Assembly: GCF_019635465.1 (NCBI RefSeq)
Contig: NZ_JAHBZK010000006.1
Coordinates: forward strand, 153,485 to 217,484
Source: Hydrogenophaga sp.
GTDB taxonomy: Bacteria; Pseudomonadota; Gammaproteobacteria; Burkholderiales; Burkholderiaceae_C
Length of the DNA: 64,000 nt
Reading direction: 5' to 3'
Shown here piece after piece: positions 46,172 through 54,968 of the stretch. Positions within the stretch are counted from its first letter, which is position 1; every line of letters begins with the position of its first letter. The position numbers and the translations under genes were made by a program. The notes beneath the pieces were generated by a model, which was not told the DNA's origin, did no database searches, and was given only the letters and a program-made list of their open reading frames with translations.

Positions 46172-46183
46172 GGCAATCCGGCC

Positions 46184-47749
46184 TCAGCTGCGCAGGAAGA
46201 GGCGATAGGCCGGATTGTCGGTCTCCTCCACGCAGGGGTAGCCCAGCGTGGCGAGAAAGTCGGCAAACGCGGCGTTGTCACCGGGCGGCACCTGCAGGCC
46301 AACCAGGATGCGGCCGTAGTCCGCGCCCTGATTGCGGTAGTGGAACAGGCTGATGTTCCAGTTCGGTTGCATCAGGCTCAGGAACTTGAGCAGCGCGCCC
46401 GGGCGCTCGGGAAACACAAAGCGCAGCAGACGCTCGTCCTGTACCTGGGGTGAGCGTCCGCCAACCAGATGGCGCACGTGCTCCTTGGCCAGCTCGTCGT
46501 GGGTGAGGTCCAGGGTTTCAAAGCCGTGCTTGCGCAACTGGCCTGCAATGCGGGTCGATTCGCCTTTGGCCGAGGTGGTGAGCCCTACGAACACATGCGC
46601 GCGCGTGTCGTCGTGCATGCGGTAGTTGAATTCGGTGACGTTGCGCGCCGTGCCGGGCAGGGCGCCGATCACCTCGCAAAAGCGGCGAAAGCTGCCGCGC
46701 TCTTCGGGCATGGTGACCGCGAACAGTGCTTCGCGTTCTTCACCCACTTCGGCCCGTTCCGCCACGAAGCGCAGGCGGTCGAAGTTCATGTTGGCGCCGC
46801 ACAGGATGGCCGCGTAGGTCTGACCCTTGGTCTTGTGCTTGGCGACGTACTGTTTGACGGCCGCGACCGCCATCGCTCCCGACGGCTCCACGATGCTGCG
46901 CGTGTCCACGAAGATGTCCTTGATGGCGGCGCAGACTGCATCGGTGTCGACGGCGATGTACTCGTCCACCAGTTCGCGGGCGATGCGGAAAGTTTCTTCA
47001 CCCACCAGTTTGACGGCGGTGCCGTCGGCGAACAGGCCCACGTCGGGCAGCGTGATGCGCTGCTGCTCGGCGACCGAACGCATCATGGCGTCGGAGTCCG
47101 TCATTTGAACGCCGATGACCTTGACCTCGGGCCGCACGGCCTTGATGTAGTTGGCCACGCCGGAGATGAGGCCGCCGCCGCCAATGGCCACGAACACCGC
47201 GTCGAGGCGGTCCGAGCCCAGGCGCTGCAGCTGGCGCAGGATTTCCATGGCGATCGTGCCCTGACCCGCAATCACGTCCGGATCGTCGAACGGGTGCACG
47301 AAGGTCAGCCCCTGGGCCTGTTGCAGTTCAACCGCATGGGTGTAGGCGTCCGAGTAGCTGTCGCCACGGAGCACCACCTCGCCGCCCAGGCCCTTGACCG
47401 CGTCGATCTTGAGCTGCGGGGTCGTCACCGGCATGACGATCACCGCGCGAATGCCCAGCTTGCGCGCACTGAGCGCCACGCCCTGGGCGTGGTTGCCCGC
47501 CGATGCGCAGATGACGCCCTTGGCCAGTTGATCGGCCGGCAGGTGCGCGATCTTGTTGTAGGCGCCGCGCAGTTTGAAGCTGAAGACCGGCTGCTGGTCC
47601 TCCCGCTTGAGCAGCACCGTGTTGTGCAGGCGCCGCGACAGCGCTCGGGCGGTATCGAGGTCCGACTCAACCGCCACGTCGTACACGCGGGCGGTCAGGA
47701 TTTTCTTGAGGTAGTCGGCGGGCGTCAGCGCCGGTTGGGGCGAGGTCAT
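46184..47749 (-). CDS. ilvA: Threonine ammonia-lyase, biosynthetic (IlvA)
   Basis: First step of isoleucine synthesis, threonine to 2-oxobutanoate; 521 residues. The PLP lysine is K59 in FSFKLRGAYNK; the glycine loop GGGGLISG and the SAGNHAQG motif are present. Two ACT-like regulatory domains fill the last ~180 residues, so it should be isoleucine-inhibited. ATG 47749 gives the family start; no SD, and a TATGAT hexamer lies 6 nt upstream. Further up are a U-tract terminator and promoter (see 47771-47883). Confidence 0.95.
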   Translation of the reverse strand: MTSPQPALTPADYLKKILTARVYDVAVESDLDTARALSRRLHNTVLLKREDQQPVFSFKLRGAYNKIAHLPADQLAKGVICASAGNHAQGVALSARKLGIRAVIVMPVTTPQLKIDAVKGLGGEVVLRGDSYSDAYTHAVELQQAQGLTFVHPFDDPDVIAGQGTIAMEILRQLQRLGSDRLDAVFVAIGGGGLISGVANYIKAVRPEVKVIGVQMTDSDAMMRSVAEQQRITLPDVGLFADGTAVKLVGEETFRIARELVDEYIAVDTDAVCAAIKDIFVDTRSIVEPSGAMAVAAVKQYVAKHKTKGQTYAAILCGANMNFDRLRFVAERAEVGEEREALFAVTMPEERGSFRRFCEVIGALPGTARNVTEFNYRMHDDTRAHVFVGLTTSAKGESTRIAGQLRKHGFETLDLTHDELAKEHVRHLVGGRSPQVQDERLLRFVFPERPGALLKFLSLMQPNWNISLFHYRNQGADYGRILVGLQVPPGDNAAFADFLATLGYPCVEETDNPAYRLFLRS

Positions 47750-47755
47750 CGGCCG

Positions 47756-47761
47756 ATCATA
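47756..47761 (-). promoter_or_regulatory. -10-like hexamer 6 nt before ilvA
   Basis: TATGAT then CGGCCG then ATG on the minus strand, with no SD. It lies downstream of the terminator at 47771-47805, so it could start a leaderless ilvA mRNA. No matching -35 is seen. Confidence 0.35.
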
Positions 47762-47770
47762 TCGACGGAC

Positions 47771-47805
47771 AAAAAAAACCCGGACCGATGGAACCGGTCC
47801 GGGTT
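47771..47805 (-). terminator. Intrinsic terminator upstream of ilvA
   Basis: Perfect 11-bp stem (47777-47787 pairs with 47795-47805, reading AACCCGGACCG) with a 7-nt loop; on the minus strand it is followed by eight U (47778-47771). It ends 21 bp before the ilvA ATG. No gene on the minus strand lies upstream, because osmC diverges, so it must end a short leader or small RNA. Confidence 0.85.
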
Positions 47806-47850
47806 GGAATCCACCCGTGGAGGGTAGAGGAGACAACCTTCAATACAATG
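47771..47850 (-). ncRNA. Candidate ~80-nt small RNA or ilvA attenuator leader
   Basis: Bounded by a sigma-70-like promoter (47856-47883) and an intrinsic terminator (47771-47805). The transcript would carry a pyrimidine-rich single-stranded stretch (GUCUCCUCUACCCUCC) that could pair with SD sequences. An alternative stem (47800-47817, CGGGTGGA with TCCAACCCG) uses the 5' arm of the terminator, so the two structures exclude each other. This favours either an attenuator or a two-state sRNA. Confidence 0.5.
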
Positions 47851-47855
47851 ACGCA

Positions 47856-47883
47856 AGTATATCGCCGGCATGCTGCAACGCAA
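47856..47883 (-). promoter_or_regulatory. Sigma-70-like promoter upstream of ilvA leader
   Basis: TTGCGT (47883-47878), 16 bp, TATACT (47861-47856) on the minus strand; the start would be near 47849. The -10 matches 5 of 6 and the -35 4 of 6. Confidence 0.5.
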
Positions 47884-47961
47884 CATCCTGTGGCGGTTTG
47901 CCCTCATTTTTAGAGCGCCGCACCCAGACGGTGCGTGCGCTTTCACACGGAGCACAGATCA

Positions 47962-48411
47962 ATGGAATGCACGGTGACCTGGACCGGCGCCTCGGGTACG
48001 CGTTCGGCCATGGGATTCGTTGCCGAGACCGGCAGTGGGCACGTGCTCACCATGGACGGCGCGCCCGATGCGGCCAAGCCAGGGAACGGCGGAGCCAATC
48101 TGGCGCCACGGCCCATGGAGACGGTGCTCGCGGGAACGGGCGGGTGCACCGCCTATGACGTCGTGCTCATCCTCAAGCGCGGGCGGCACGATGTGCATGG
48201 GTGTTCGGTCAAGCTCACCAGCGAGCGGGCCGAGACCGACCCCAAGGTGTTCACCAGGATCCACATGCACTTCACGGTGACCGCCAAGGGCGTGCCGGCG
48301 GCCGCCGTCGAACGCGCCATCGCCATGAGCCACGACAAGTACTGCTCGGCGAGCATCATGCTTGCCAAGACCGCCGAGATCACCACCAGCTTCGACCTCG
48401 TCGAGGCCTGA
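47962..48411 (+). CDS. OsmC/YhfA family protein
   Basis: 149 residues of the OsmC fold. The two redox cysteines are at TGGCTAYDVV (near residue 61) and YCSASIMLAK (near residue 128). The YhfA-like branch has unclear function; OsmC and Ohr reduce organic peroxides. GGAG is 9 nt before ATG 47962. Converges on coq7 with a 9-bp gap. The 47750-47961 region upstream holds the ilvA leader signals. Confidence 0.85.
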   Translation: MECTVTWTGASGTRSAMGFVAETGSGHVLTMDGAPDAAKPGNGGANLAPRPMETVLAGTGGCTAYDVVLILKRGRHDVHGCSVKLTSERAETDPKVFTRIHMHFTVTAKGVPAAAVERAIAMSHDKYCSASIMLAKTAEITTSFDLVEA

Positions 48412-48420
48412 CCCAGTCCG

Positions 48421-49101
48421 TCAGATGCGGTGGGCGACCGTGGTCATGACCTTGGCCATGGCGCGCATGGCTTGCCGCACGGGCGCGGGCAGGAGCTGAC
48501 CACCGCCTTGCAGCGCGTCGCGCGCGTGGCGGGCCTCGTCGTCCTTCATCTGCGCCACGATGGCCTTGGAGGCATGGTCATTGGCGGGCAGGCGATCCAT
48601 GTGCGAGGCCAGGTGCGCTTCAACCTGGCGCTCCGTTTCGACGACAAAGCCCAGGCTGACGCCGCGCCCCAGTCGCCCGGCCACCAGACCGAGGCCGAAA
48701 GCGCCGGCGTACCAGAGCGGGTTCAGCAGCGAAGGGCGCGACCCCAGCTCGTCCAGCCTGGCCTGGGTCCACGCCAGGTGATCGGTTTCTTCATGACCGG
48801 CGCGTTCCAGGCGCTGGGCGAGGGCTTCCCGGCTGGCCTCATCGCCGGCCGAACCCCAGCGGGCGGCGAGCGCCTGAGAGGTGTACAGCGCTTGCGCACA
48901 GACCTCGCCCACGTGGTTGACGCGCATCAATGCACCAGAAAGGTGCCTTTCGTCGGGACTGAGCGTGTCGTCGGTTTGCTGCTCGGCGATAGTCGGACAA
49001 GGCTTGCTGGCGCGGGGCGCGACAAACAAGGTGCGAAGTGCAGCGTCGGCAGCGCTCAACAGGGCGTCGGTGCGAGAGGACATGGGTCGCGTCGGAGTCA
49101 T
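48421..49101 (-). CDS. coq7: Ubiquinone biosynthesis hydroxylase Coq7 (di-iron)
   Basis: Hydroxylates the demethoxyubiquinone ring, last hydroxylation of ubiquinone synthesis; 226 residues. Iron ligands are in four helices: [37 protein letters not shown] and KDDEARHA. The ATG at 49101 has GGAG 9 nt upstream; the ATG at 49083 lacks one. The divergent region to the porin (49102-49382) holds only a small hairpin and no gene. Confidence 0.93.
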   Translation of the reverse strand: MTPTRPMSSRTDALLSAADAALRTLFVAPRASKPCPTIAEQQTDDTLSPDERHLSGALMRVNHVGEVCAQALYTSQALAARWGSAGDEASREALAQRLERAGHEETDHLAWTQARLDELGSRPSLLNPLWYAGAFGLGLVAGRLGRGVSLGFVVETERQVEAHLASHMDRLPANDHASKAIVAQMKDDEARHARDALQGGGQLLPAPVRQAMRAMAKVMTTVAHRI

Positions 49102-49334
49102 TCGAGAGGGCTCCATCCTGCCATGAGCCCAAGCCTGCGTCTGGCGCCATTTGACCGTACCCAGCGCCCAGGCGCAGTGCGTGGACGAACACGAAGGCAT
49201 CAAGGGTAAGCCCTGATTTCGTCGCTACCGAACAACAACGGCACCACCTCGGGGCAGAAGGGCGGGGCCAAACATGGCGCGAGCGGTGTCTTTCTGTTGC
49301 AATCAGCGGAGCTTCCTGCAACGGAGCTTGGCTT

Positions 49335-49350
49335 GGGGGCTGAGACCCCC
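49335..49350 (+). promoter_or_regulatory. Hairpin in the porin 1 leader
   Basis: GGGGG-CTGAGA-CCCCC stem-loop, 32 bp before the porin start and 19 bp before its SD. No U-tract, so not a terminator. Possible mRNA-stability or sRNA-target element. Confidence 0.4.
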
Positions 49351-49382
49351 GGCCTGTCAACTCAACCTTGGAGAACTCCTCA

Positions 49383-50402
49383 ATGAAAAAGACCCTGATC
49401 GCTCTGGCTGCCGTTGCAGCCTCCAGCGCAGCACTGGCCCAGTCGTCGGTGACCCTGTTCGGCATCATGGACATCAACATCCGCAATGTGAGCCAAGGCG
49501 GCCAGAGCCTGACCTCCATGAGCCAGGATGGCACCGCTTCGAGCCGTCTGGGCTTCCGTGGTGTGGAAGACCTCGGTGGTGGCATGAGCGCCGGCTTCTG
49601 GCTGGAAGGCTCGCTGAACCCCGACAGCGGCACCTCCGGTGGCCTGCAGTTCCAGCGCCGCAGCACCGTGAGCCTGATGGGCGGTTTCGGTGAAGTGCGT
49701 CTGGGCCGTGACTACACCCCGACCTTCTGGAACCACACCGTCTACGATCCGTTCGGCACCAACGGCGTTGGCAGCTCGATCAACACCTTCGGCGTGCTGG
49801 GCAGCGGCGCCACCACCCTGGTGCGTGCCAACAACACCCTCGGCTACTTCTCGCCCAAGTTCGGCGGATTCCAGGCCCAACTGCAGTACGCCTTCAAGGA
49901 AACCTCGGTGTCGCAAGACCCGAACAAGTACGCCGGTGTTCGCCTGACCTATGCTGCTGGTCCTCTGAGCCTCGGCCTGGCCACCGCTTCGGAAGGTTCC
50001 GCTGCAGCCAACGCCAACGCCTACAAGCGCACCAACTTCGGCGCTTCGTATGACTTCGGCTTCATCAAGCCCATGTTCCAGTACGCCCAGGGCAAATTCC
50101 AGCCGAACGCTGGCGCAACCCAGAAGGTCAAGCTGGTTCTGTTGGGCCTGACCGCTCCCGTGGGTCCTGGCCTGATCAAGGCTTCGTACGTGCGTTCCAG
50201 CTACGACAACTTCGCCGACGACGCCAAGCAGATCGCCATCGGCTACGAGTACGGCCTGAGCAAGCGCACCGCCCTGTACGCCAACTACGCTCGTATCTCC
50301 AACGACGCGGCTGCCACCTTCGGCCTGAGCCCCAACGCCGCCGCCGTGCCGGCCGGTGGTAGCTCGCGTGGCTACGAGTTCGGTATCCGTCACGCTTTCT
50401 GA
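49383..50402 (+). CDS. Outer membrane porin 1 (Gram-negative porin family)
   Basis: 339 residues. Signal peptide KKTLIALAAVAASSAALA and mature start QSSVTLFGIMDINIR, typical of betaproteobacterial Porin_4/OmpC-like trimers. It ends in Phe (GIRHAF), as needed for BAM insertion. SD GGAG (49370-49373) 9 nt upstream decides the ATG. Followed by a strong terminator. Confidence 0.95.
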   Translation: MKKTLIALAAVAASSAALAQSSVTLFGIMDINIRNVSQGGQSLTSMSQDGTASSRLGFRGVEDLGGGMSAGFWLEGSLNPDSGTSGGLQFQRRSTVSLMGGFGEVRLGRDYTPTFWNHTVYDPFGTNGVGSSINTFGVLGSGATTLVRANNTLGYFSPKFGGFQAQLQYAFKETSVSQDPNKYAGVRLTYAAGPLSLGLATASEGSAAANANAYKRTNFGASYDFGFIKPMFQYAQGKFQPNAGATQKVKLVLLGLTAPVGPGLIKASYVRSSYDNFADDAKQIAIGYEYGLSKRTALYANYARISNDAAATFGLSPNAAAVPAGGSSRGYEFGIRHAF

Positions 50403-50443
50403 TCGATTGCGGGTTACCCGCAGCTGATCTGAAGCTTGATCTG

Positions 50444-50474
50444 AAAGCCACCGCTTCGGCGGTGGCTTTTTTTT
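50444..50474 (+). terminator. Intrinsic terminator after porin 1
   Basis: AAAGCCACCGC pairs with GCGGTGGCTTT around a TTCG tetraloop, followed by T. 41 bp after the porin stop. Confidence 0.93.
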
Positions 50475-50630
50475 GCTCGATGCAGAGTGAAGGGATGCGT
50501 GGCGCGAAGTTTGCATTGATGAGTTCGGGTGCCGGTGCGTTGTGGGTGAGCAACACTCCCTTGGGTTTTCAGCAGCATTCCTAGGGGTCAACCCTGAAAC
50601 CAGAGGTCGACTCGCCTACCATCACGGCAG

Positions 50631-50646
50631 TTTCAGAAATCTGAAA
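50631..50646 (+). promoter_or_regulatory. Palindrome upstream of porin 2
   Basis: TTTCAG-AAAT-CTGAAA, a perfect 6-bp inverted repeat, 40 bp before the porin 2 ATG. It may be an operator or a short hairpin; no regulator can be named. Confidence 0.35.
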
Positions 50647-50686
50647 TACCCGTTTCTTCTCCCCCTACTACTTCGAAGGAAGATCT

Positions 50687-51679
50687 ATGAAGAAGTCTCT
50701 CGTTGCCCTGGCCGTGCTGGGTGCTTTCTCCGGCGTCGCCAGCGCGCAATCGTCCGTGTCGATCTATGGCCTGATGGACGCCTGGGTTGGCAGCCAGCGT
50801 GACGGTGCCCCGGGCACCAAGTCGACCACCGTGCTGAACAGCGCCGGCCTGTCCACCAGCCGTCTGGGCTTCAAGGGCAGCGAAGACATCGGCGGCGGTC
50901 TGTCGGTGATCTTCGGCCTGGAAGCCGGTCTGAGCGTTGACAACGGCCAAAGCAATGCCGGTGGCGCGCTGCAATTCAACCGCCAATCTTTCGTCGGTTT
51001 CTCGGGCGGCTTCGGTGAAGTCGTCGCCGGCAAGGTCTGGACCGCTTACGACGACATCGAAGCTGGTGCGCACCAACTGGGTGGCGCAACGAACTTCGCC
51101 GTTGAGTACTCGGTGATGGACACCGGCAACAACTACACCGGCAACCCGAACAACGGCTTCAAGTACAGCTCGCCCGAATTCGGCGGCTTCAGCGGTGCCG
51201 TGTCGTACTCGCTGGACGAAAGCGCCACGACCAAGAGCAACGTGATGGCCTTCCACGTCAAGTACAACGGTGGCCCGATCTACGCTGGCTTCGCCTACCA
51301 GGACGAAGGCGACACCGCCGACATCAAGTACACCCGCATCAACGGTTCGTACGACTTCGGCGTGGCCAAGCTGCTGTTGACCTACGGCCGTGTGAAAGAA
51401 GCGGCTGGCAAGGCCAACGAGTACAGCATCGGCGTGGACGTCCCCATGGGCGATGCGCTGACCCTGTCGGCTGGCTACGCCATGCACAAGGCCAAGTCGG
51501 GCTACAGCACCTTCGCTACCAACGAGAAGGCCCGCGGCCTGGGCCTCGGCGCTACCTACATGGTGTCCAAGCGCACCACGCTGTACGCAGCCATGGTCAC
51601 CGCCGACAAGAAAGACCCGTCGGGCGCCAAGACCAACGAACTGCGCCGCTATGGCGTTGGCGTTCGCCACACCTTCTGA
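50687..51679 (+). CDS. Outer membrane porin 2 (Gram-negative porin family)
   Basis: 330 residues, a paralogue of porin 1: signal peptide KKSLVALAVLGAFSGVASA, mature QSSVSIYGLMDAWVG, C-terminal Phe (GVRHTF). AAGGA SD 8 nt upstream. It has its own promoter region and terminator, so the two porins are probably controlled separately. Confidence 0.95.
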   Translation: MKKSLVALAVLGAFSGVASAQSSVSIYGLMDAWVGSQRDGAPGTKSTTVLNSAGLSTSRLGFKGSEDIGGGLSVIFGLEAGLSVDNGQSNAGGALQFNRQSFVGFSGGFGEVVAGKVWTAYDDIEAGAHQLGGATNFAVEYSVMDTGNNYTGNPNNGFKYSSPEFGGFSGAVSYSLDESATTKSNVMAFHVKYNGGPIYAGFAYQDEGDTADIKYTRINGSYDFGVAKLLLTYGRVKEAAGKANEYSIGVDVPMGDALTLSAGYAMHKAKSGYSTFATNEKARGLGLGATYMVSKRTTLYAAMVTADKKDPSGAKTNELRRYGVGVRHTF

Positions 51680-51704
51680 TCGATCTTCGGATCCTTCTGA
51701 ATGC

Positions 51705-51737
51705 AAAAACCGCCCGGTTGCCCGGGCGGTTTTTTTT
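51705..51737 (+). terminator. Bidirectional intrinsic terminator, porin 2 / comEA-like
   Basis: 13-bp stem AAAAACCGCCCGG with CCGGGCGGTTTTT around TTGC, and T runs on the plus strand (to 51737) and in the opposite sense. It serves porin 2 and the convergent helix-hairpin-helix gene. Confidence 0.92.
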
Positions 51738-51759
51738 CGTCAGTGCAAAACCTGCTGGC

Positions 51760-52074
51760 TTACTTCTTGGGTGCAGTGGTGGCCGGCGTTTCAGGCTTGG
51801 CGCTGGTCGGTTTGAACGACTCGCCGTTGACGGTCAACCCTTGCTGGGACAGGCCGCTCGCTCGCTTTTCGCCGATGCCGGGGACGCGCTTGATGAGGTC
51901 TGCCCAGCTTTTGAATGGTGCGCCTTTTCGTTGTTCGACGATCTTGCTGCTGGTGCCGGGCCCGACACCCTTGATGCTGTTGAGGTCGGCTTCGTTGGCC
52001 TTGTTGACGTCGACGGCAGCGAAGGATGCGGCCGCAACAACGGTGAGAAAGGTGGCAAGGATTGCGCGCTTCAT
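51760..52074 (-). CDS. ComEA-like helix-hairpin-helix protein
   Basis: 104 residues with a signal peptide (ILATFLTVVAAASFAA) and one HhH2 DNA-binding motif: VNKANEADLNSIKGVGPGTS and WADLIKRVPGIGEKRA. Similar to ComEA of naturally competent bacteria; other competence genes are not in the window. ATG 52074 has AGGGA 8 nt upstream. The 52075-52336 gap has no further gene that I can see. Confidence 0.85.
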   Translation of the reverse strand: MKRAILATFLTVVAAASFAAVDVNKANEADLNSIKGVGPGTSSKIVEQRKGAPFKSWADLIKRVPGIGEKRASGLSQQGLTVNGESFKPTSAKPETPATTAPKK

Positions 52075-52336
52075 GTGTGATTCCCTGAGGTTGGTGATTG
52101 AGAAAAGCCCAGCCGATCGACCGGGCGCGCGCACTTTAGGTCCGTTCCGCGCCCTGCCTGACCCCATGGGGTATCGCCAATGGCGCTGGCTCATGCACAT
52201 GGGGGAGGGTTGCGACCCGATTGGACGTTTCGCATGCGCCCTGCGGGGCACCTGAACTGATACGGGTAAGCCCCCTCGCCGAAGCGGGAACGCTTGTTGC
52301 ATATTGCCGGCACCTCATTTTGTTCAGGTGTCAACG

Positions 52337-53923
52337 ATGAAGCAGATTTCGACGAATGCCCGCTTCTTTGTCTTTGGTCTGATGGCCATGCTGGCGATGG
52401 TCGGTGCACATGCAAAGACCTTCAAGTGGACGAGCGCCAGCGACATCCCGACGTGGGACATCCATTCACAGAACAACGCCCTGGCGAACGGCATTCATGC
52501 GTCCGTGTACGAGTCATTGGTCTACTACAACAGCCGCACCTTCAAGGCTGAGCCCATGCTGGCCACCGCATGGGCGGAGGTCAGCCCGACGCAGTTGCGC
52601 ATCACGCTCCGCTCGGGTGTGAAATTCCACGATGGCTCAGCGTTCACGGCAGACGACGCGGTGTTTTCGCTGCAGCGCGCCATGGCGCCCACCTCGAACT
52701 TCACGCCCTACATCCAGGGATTCGATCGGATCGTGAAGGTCGATGGCAACACCATCGACATCTTCACCAAAGGCCCCAATCCAGTGCTGCTCAATCAGCT
52801 GACCGAGTTGCGCATGATGAGCAAGACCTGGGCAGAGAAGAACAACTCGGTGGCGCCCAAGGACATCAAGACCAAGGATGAGAATTTTGCGCACCGCAAC
52901 ACCAACGGGACTGGTCCGTTCATGCTGAAGGAATGGGTTCAGGACCAGAAGATGGTGCTGGTGCGCAACCCGAACTGGTGGGGCAAGGCGGACACCAACG
53001 TCAGTGAAGTCGTCTACACGCCGGTGAAAGCCACCGCCACGCGGATGGCGGCCTTGCTGTCGGGCGAAGTGGACTTCGTGCTGGACCCCAGCCCTCAGGA
53101 CTTGCCCCGTTTGCGCCAGGATGGGGCACTGAAGGTGGTGGATGGTGTCGAGAACCGCACCATCTTCTTCGGAATGGACCAGCATCGCGACGAATTGGTG
53201 GGCAGCAACGTCAAAGGAAAGAACCCGCTCAAGGATGTGCGTGTTCGTATGGCGCTGTACCAATCGATCGACACCAATGCGATTTCTCGCGTGACCCTGC
53301 GTGGGCTGGGGCAACCCACTGGCGCCCTGGTTGCTCCGCAGGTCGCCGGTTGGAGCGACTCGGTACATCGTCGCCACCCCTACGATGCGGCAGCCGCGCA
53401 AAAGCTGCTGGCCGATGCCGGCTATGGCGAAGGTTTCGAGGTGGACTTTGCCTGCCCAAACAACCGCTATATCAATGACGAAGCCATTTGCCAGGCGGTG
53501 GCTGCGATGTGGGCGCGGATCGGGGTGAAGGCCAAGCTGCGCACCCAGCCACTGTCGACCTATTTCCCGATGATCCAGCGCTACGAGGCCAGCATCTACA
53601 TGCTGGGGTGGGGCGTGCCGACGTTTGACGCGCTCTACAGCCTGCAATCGCTGGTGCGCACTGTCGGCCCGGGTGGCGACGGCAACTACAACGTGGGTCG
53701 CTACAGCAACCCGAAGATGGACCAGATCGTCGATCGCGCCAAGACCGAAACCGATCCGCTCATCCGCAAGCGACTGCTGACAGAAGCCCTTGAGCTGCAA
53801 AACACGGATGTGGCACACATCCCTTTGCACAACCAGATCATCCCCTGGGCCATGAAGAAGAACATCGAGGTGGTGCACCGCGCCGACAACCGCCTGGACA
53901 TGCGCCTGGTAAAGGTAAACTGA
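52337..53923 (+). CDS. Peptide ABC transporter binding protein 1 (SBP family 5)
   Basis: 528 residues. Signal peptide FFVFGLMAMLAMVGAHA, then the family 5 motifs SGVKFHDGSAFTADDAVFSL, KGKNPLKDVRVRMALYQSID and the C-terminal VAHIPLHNQIIPWAM. Start ATG 52337 has AGGTG 7 nt upstream. It is a paralogue of the second SBP at 56246. First gene of the operon. Confidence 0.92.
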   Translation: MKQISTNARFFVFGLMAMLAMVGAHAKTFKWTSASDIPTWDIHSQNNALANGIHASVYESLVYYNSRTFKAEPMLATAWAEVSPTQLRITLRSGVKFHDGSAFTADDAVFSLQRAMAPTSNFTPYIQGFDRIVKVDGNTIDIFTKGPNPVLLNQLTELRMMSKTWAEKNNSVAPKDIKTKDENFAHRNTNGTGPFMLKEWVQDQKMVLVRNPNWWGKADTNVSEVVYTPVKATATRMAALLSGEVDFVLDPSPQDLPRLRQDGALKVVDGVENRTIFFGMDQHRDELVGSNVKGKNPLKDVRVRMALYQSIDTNAISRVTLRGLGQPTGALVAPQVAGWSDSVHRRHPYDAAAAQKLLADAGYGEGFEVDFACPNNRYINDEAICQAVAAMWARIGVKAKLRTQPLSTYFPMIQRYEASIYMLGWGVPTFDALYSLQSLVRTVGPGGDGNYNVGRYSNPKMDQIVDRAKTETDPLIRKRLLTEALELQNTDVAHIPLHNQIIPWAMKKNIEVVHRADNRLDMRLVKVN

Positions 53924-53939
53924 TCAGCCGTTCGACCGC

Positions 53940-53971
53940 AGAGGGTCGCTCACCGTCAGGCGCGACCCTCT
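53940..53971 (+). other. Intercistronic hairpin after SBP 1
   Basis: 10-bp perfect stem AGAGGGTCGC with GCGACCCTCT around a 12-nt loop, 17 bp after the SBP 1 stop and 16 bp before dppB. Only a weak T run follows, so it is likelier an mRNA 3' stabiliser or partial attenuator than a full terminator. Confidence 0.7.
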
Positions 53972-53986
53972 CTTGCTTTCACATCG

Positions 53987-54967
53987 ATGCTTGCATTCAT
54001 CCTCCGGCGGCTCGTGCAGGCGCTGATCGTCATGGTCAGCGTGGCGCTGATTGCCTTCATGCTCTTTCAGTACGTGGGTGATCCGGTGGTCTTTCTGTTG
54101 GGTCAGGATGCGACGCCTGAGCAAATTCGCCAGATGCGCGCCGATCTGGGGCTGGACCAACCGTTCTTCGTCCAGTTCTGGCACTTCCTGCTCAACGCTG
54201 CACAAGGCGAATTCGGCTTGAGCCTGCGCCAGGGTGCGAAGGTGTCGCGTCTGATCACCGAGCGCTTGCCGGCCACGCTGGAGCTCTCTGTCGTCGCGGC
54301 CGTGCTGTCGCTGGTCATCGGCATCCCGATGGGGGTTTATGCAGCGCTCAAGCGCGGCACCTTCACCAGCCAGGTGTTCATGACCTTGTCGCTGCTGGGC
54401 GTGTCGCTGCCGACCTTCCTGATCGGGATCCTGTTGATCCTGGTGTTCGCGGTGCACCTGGGCTGGTTCCCCAGTTTCGGCCGAGGAGATGTGGTGCAGA
54501 TCGGATGGTGGACCTCGGGCCTTCTCACGCCCAAGGGCTGGTTGCACATCACACTGCCGGCCATCACGCTGGCGATATTTCAGCTCACACTGATCATGCG
54601 GCTGGTGCGCGCCGAGATGCTCGAGGTGCTGCGCACCGACTACATCAAGTTCGCGCGGGCGCGTGGCCTGACCAACCGGGCCGTGCACTTCGGGCACGCG
54701 CTCAAGAACACGCTGGTGCCGGTGATGACCATCACCGGGCTTCAACTGGGCGGTCTGATTGCCTTCGCGATCATTACCGAGACCGTGTTCCAGTGGCCGG
54801 GCATGGGTCTGCTGTTCATTCAGGCAGTCACCTTCGCAGACATTCCGGTCATGGCGGCCTACCTGTGCCTGATCGCCCTGATCTTTGTGGTGATCAACCT
54901 GATCGTCGATCTGCTGTACTTCGTGGTCGATCCTCGCCTGCGGGCCGAAAAGGCCGGGGGGCACTGA
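53987..54967 (+). CDS. Peptide ABC transporter permease DppB-like
   Basis: 326 residues, six membrane segments, N-terminal LAFILRRLVQALIVMVSVALIAF and the EAA loop RAEMLEVLRTDYIKFARARGL, typical of DppB/OppB. The start has no good SD. Followed by the amidohydrolase 1 bp later. Confidence 0.93.
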   Translation: MLAFILRRLVQALIVMVSVALIAFMLFQYVGDPVVFLLGQDATPEQIRQMRADLGLDQPFFVQFWHFLLNAAQGEFGLSLRQGAKVSRLITERLPATLELSVVAAVLSLVIGIPMGVYAALKRGTFTSQVFMTLSLLGVSLPTFLIGILLILVFAVHLGWFPSFGRGDVVQIGWWTSGLLTPKGWLHITLPAITLAIFQLTLIMRLVRAEMLEVLRTDYIKFARARGLTNRAVHFGHALKNTLVPVMTITGLQLGGLIAFAIITETVFQWPGMGLLFIQAVTFADIPVMAAYLCLIALIFVVINLIVDLLYFVVDPRLRAEKAGGH

Positions 54968-54968
54968 C

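Noticed and set aside
47763-47843. Possible TTG-started leader peptide on the minus strand before ilvA
   Set aside because: No SD and no run of Ile, Val, Leu or Thr codons, so it lacks the mark of a classic attenuation peptide.
47848-47913. Plus-strand 21-codon frame with a GAGGAGA upstream, inside the ilvA leader region
   Set aside because: SD distance is too large (about 13-16 nt), no recognisable peptide, and the region is better explained by minus-strand promoter and terminator.
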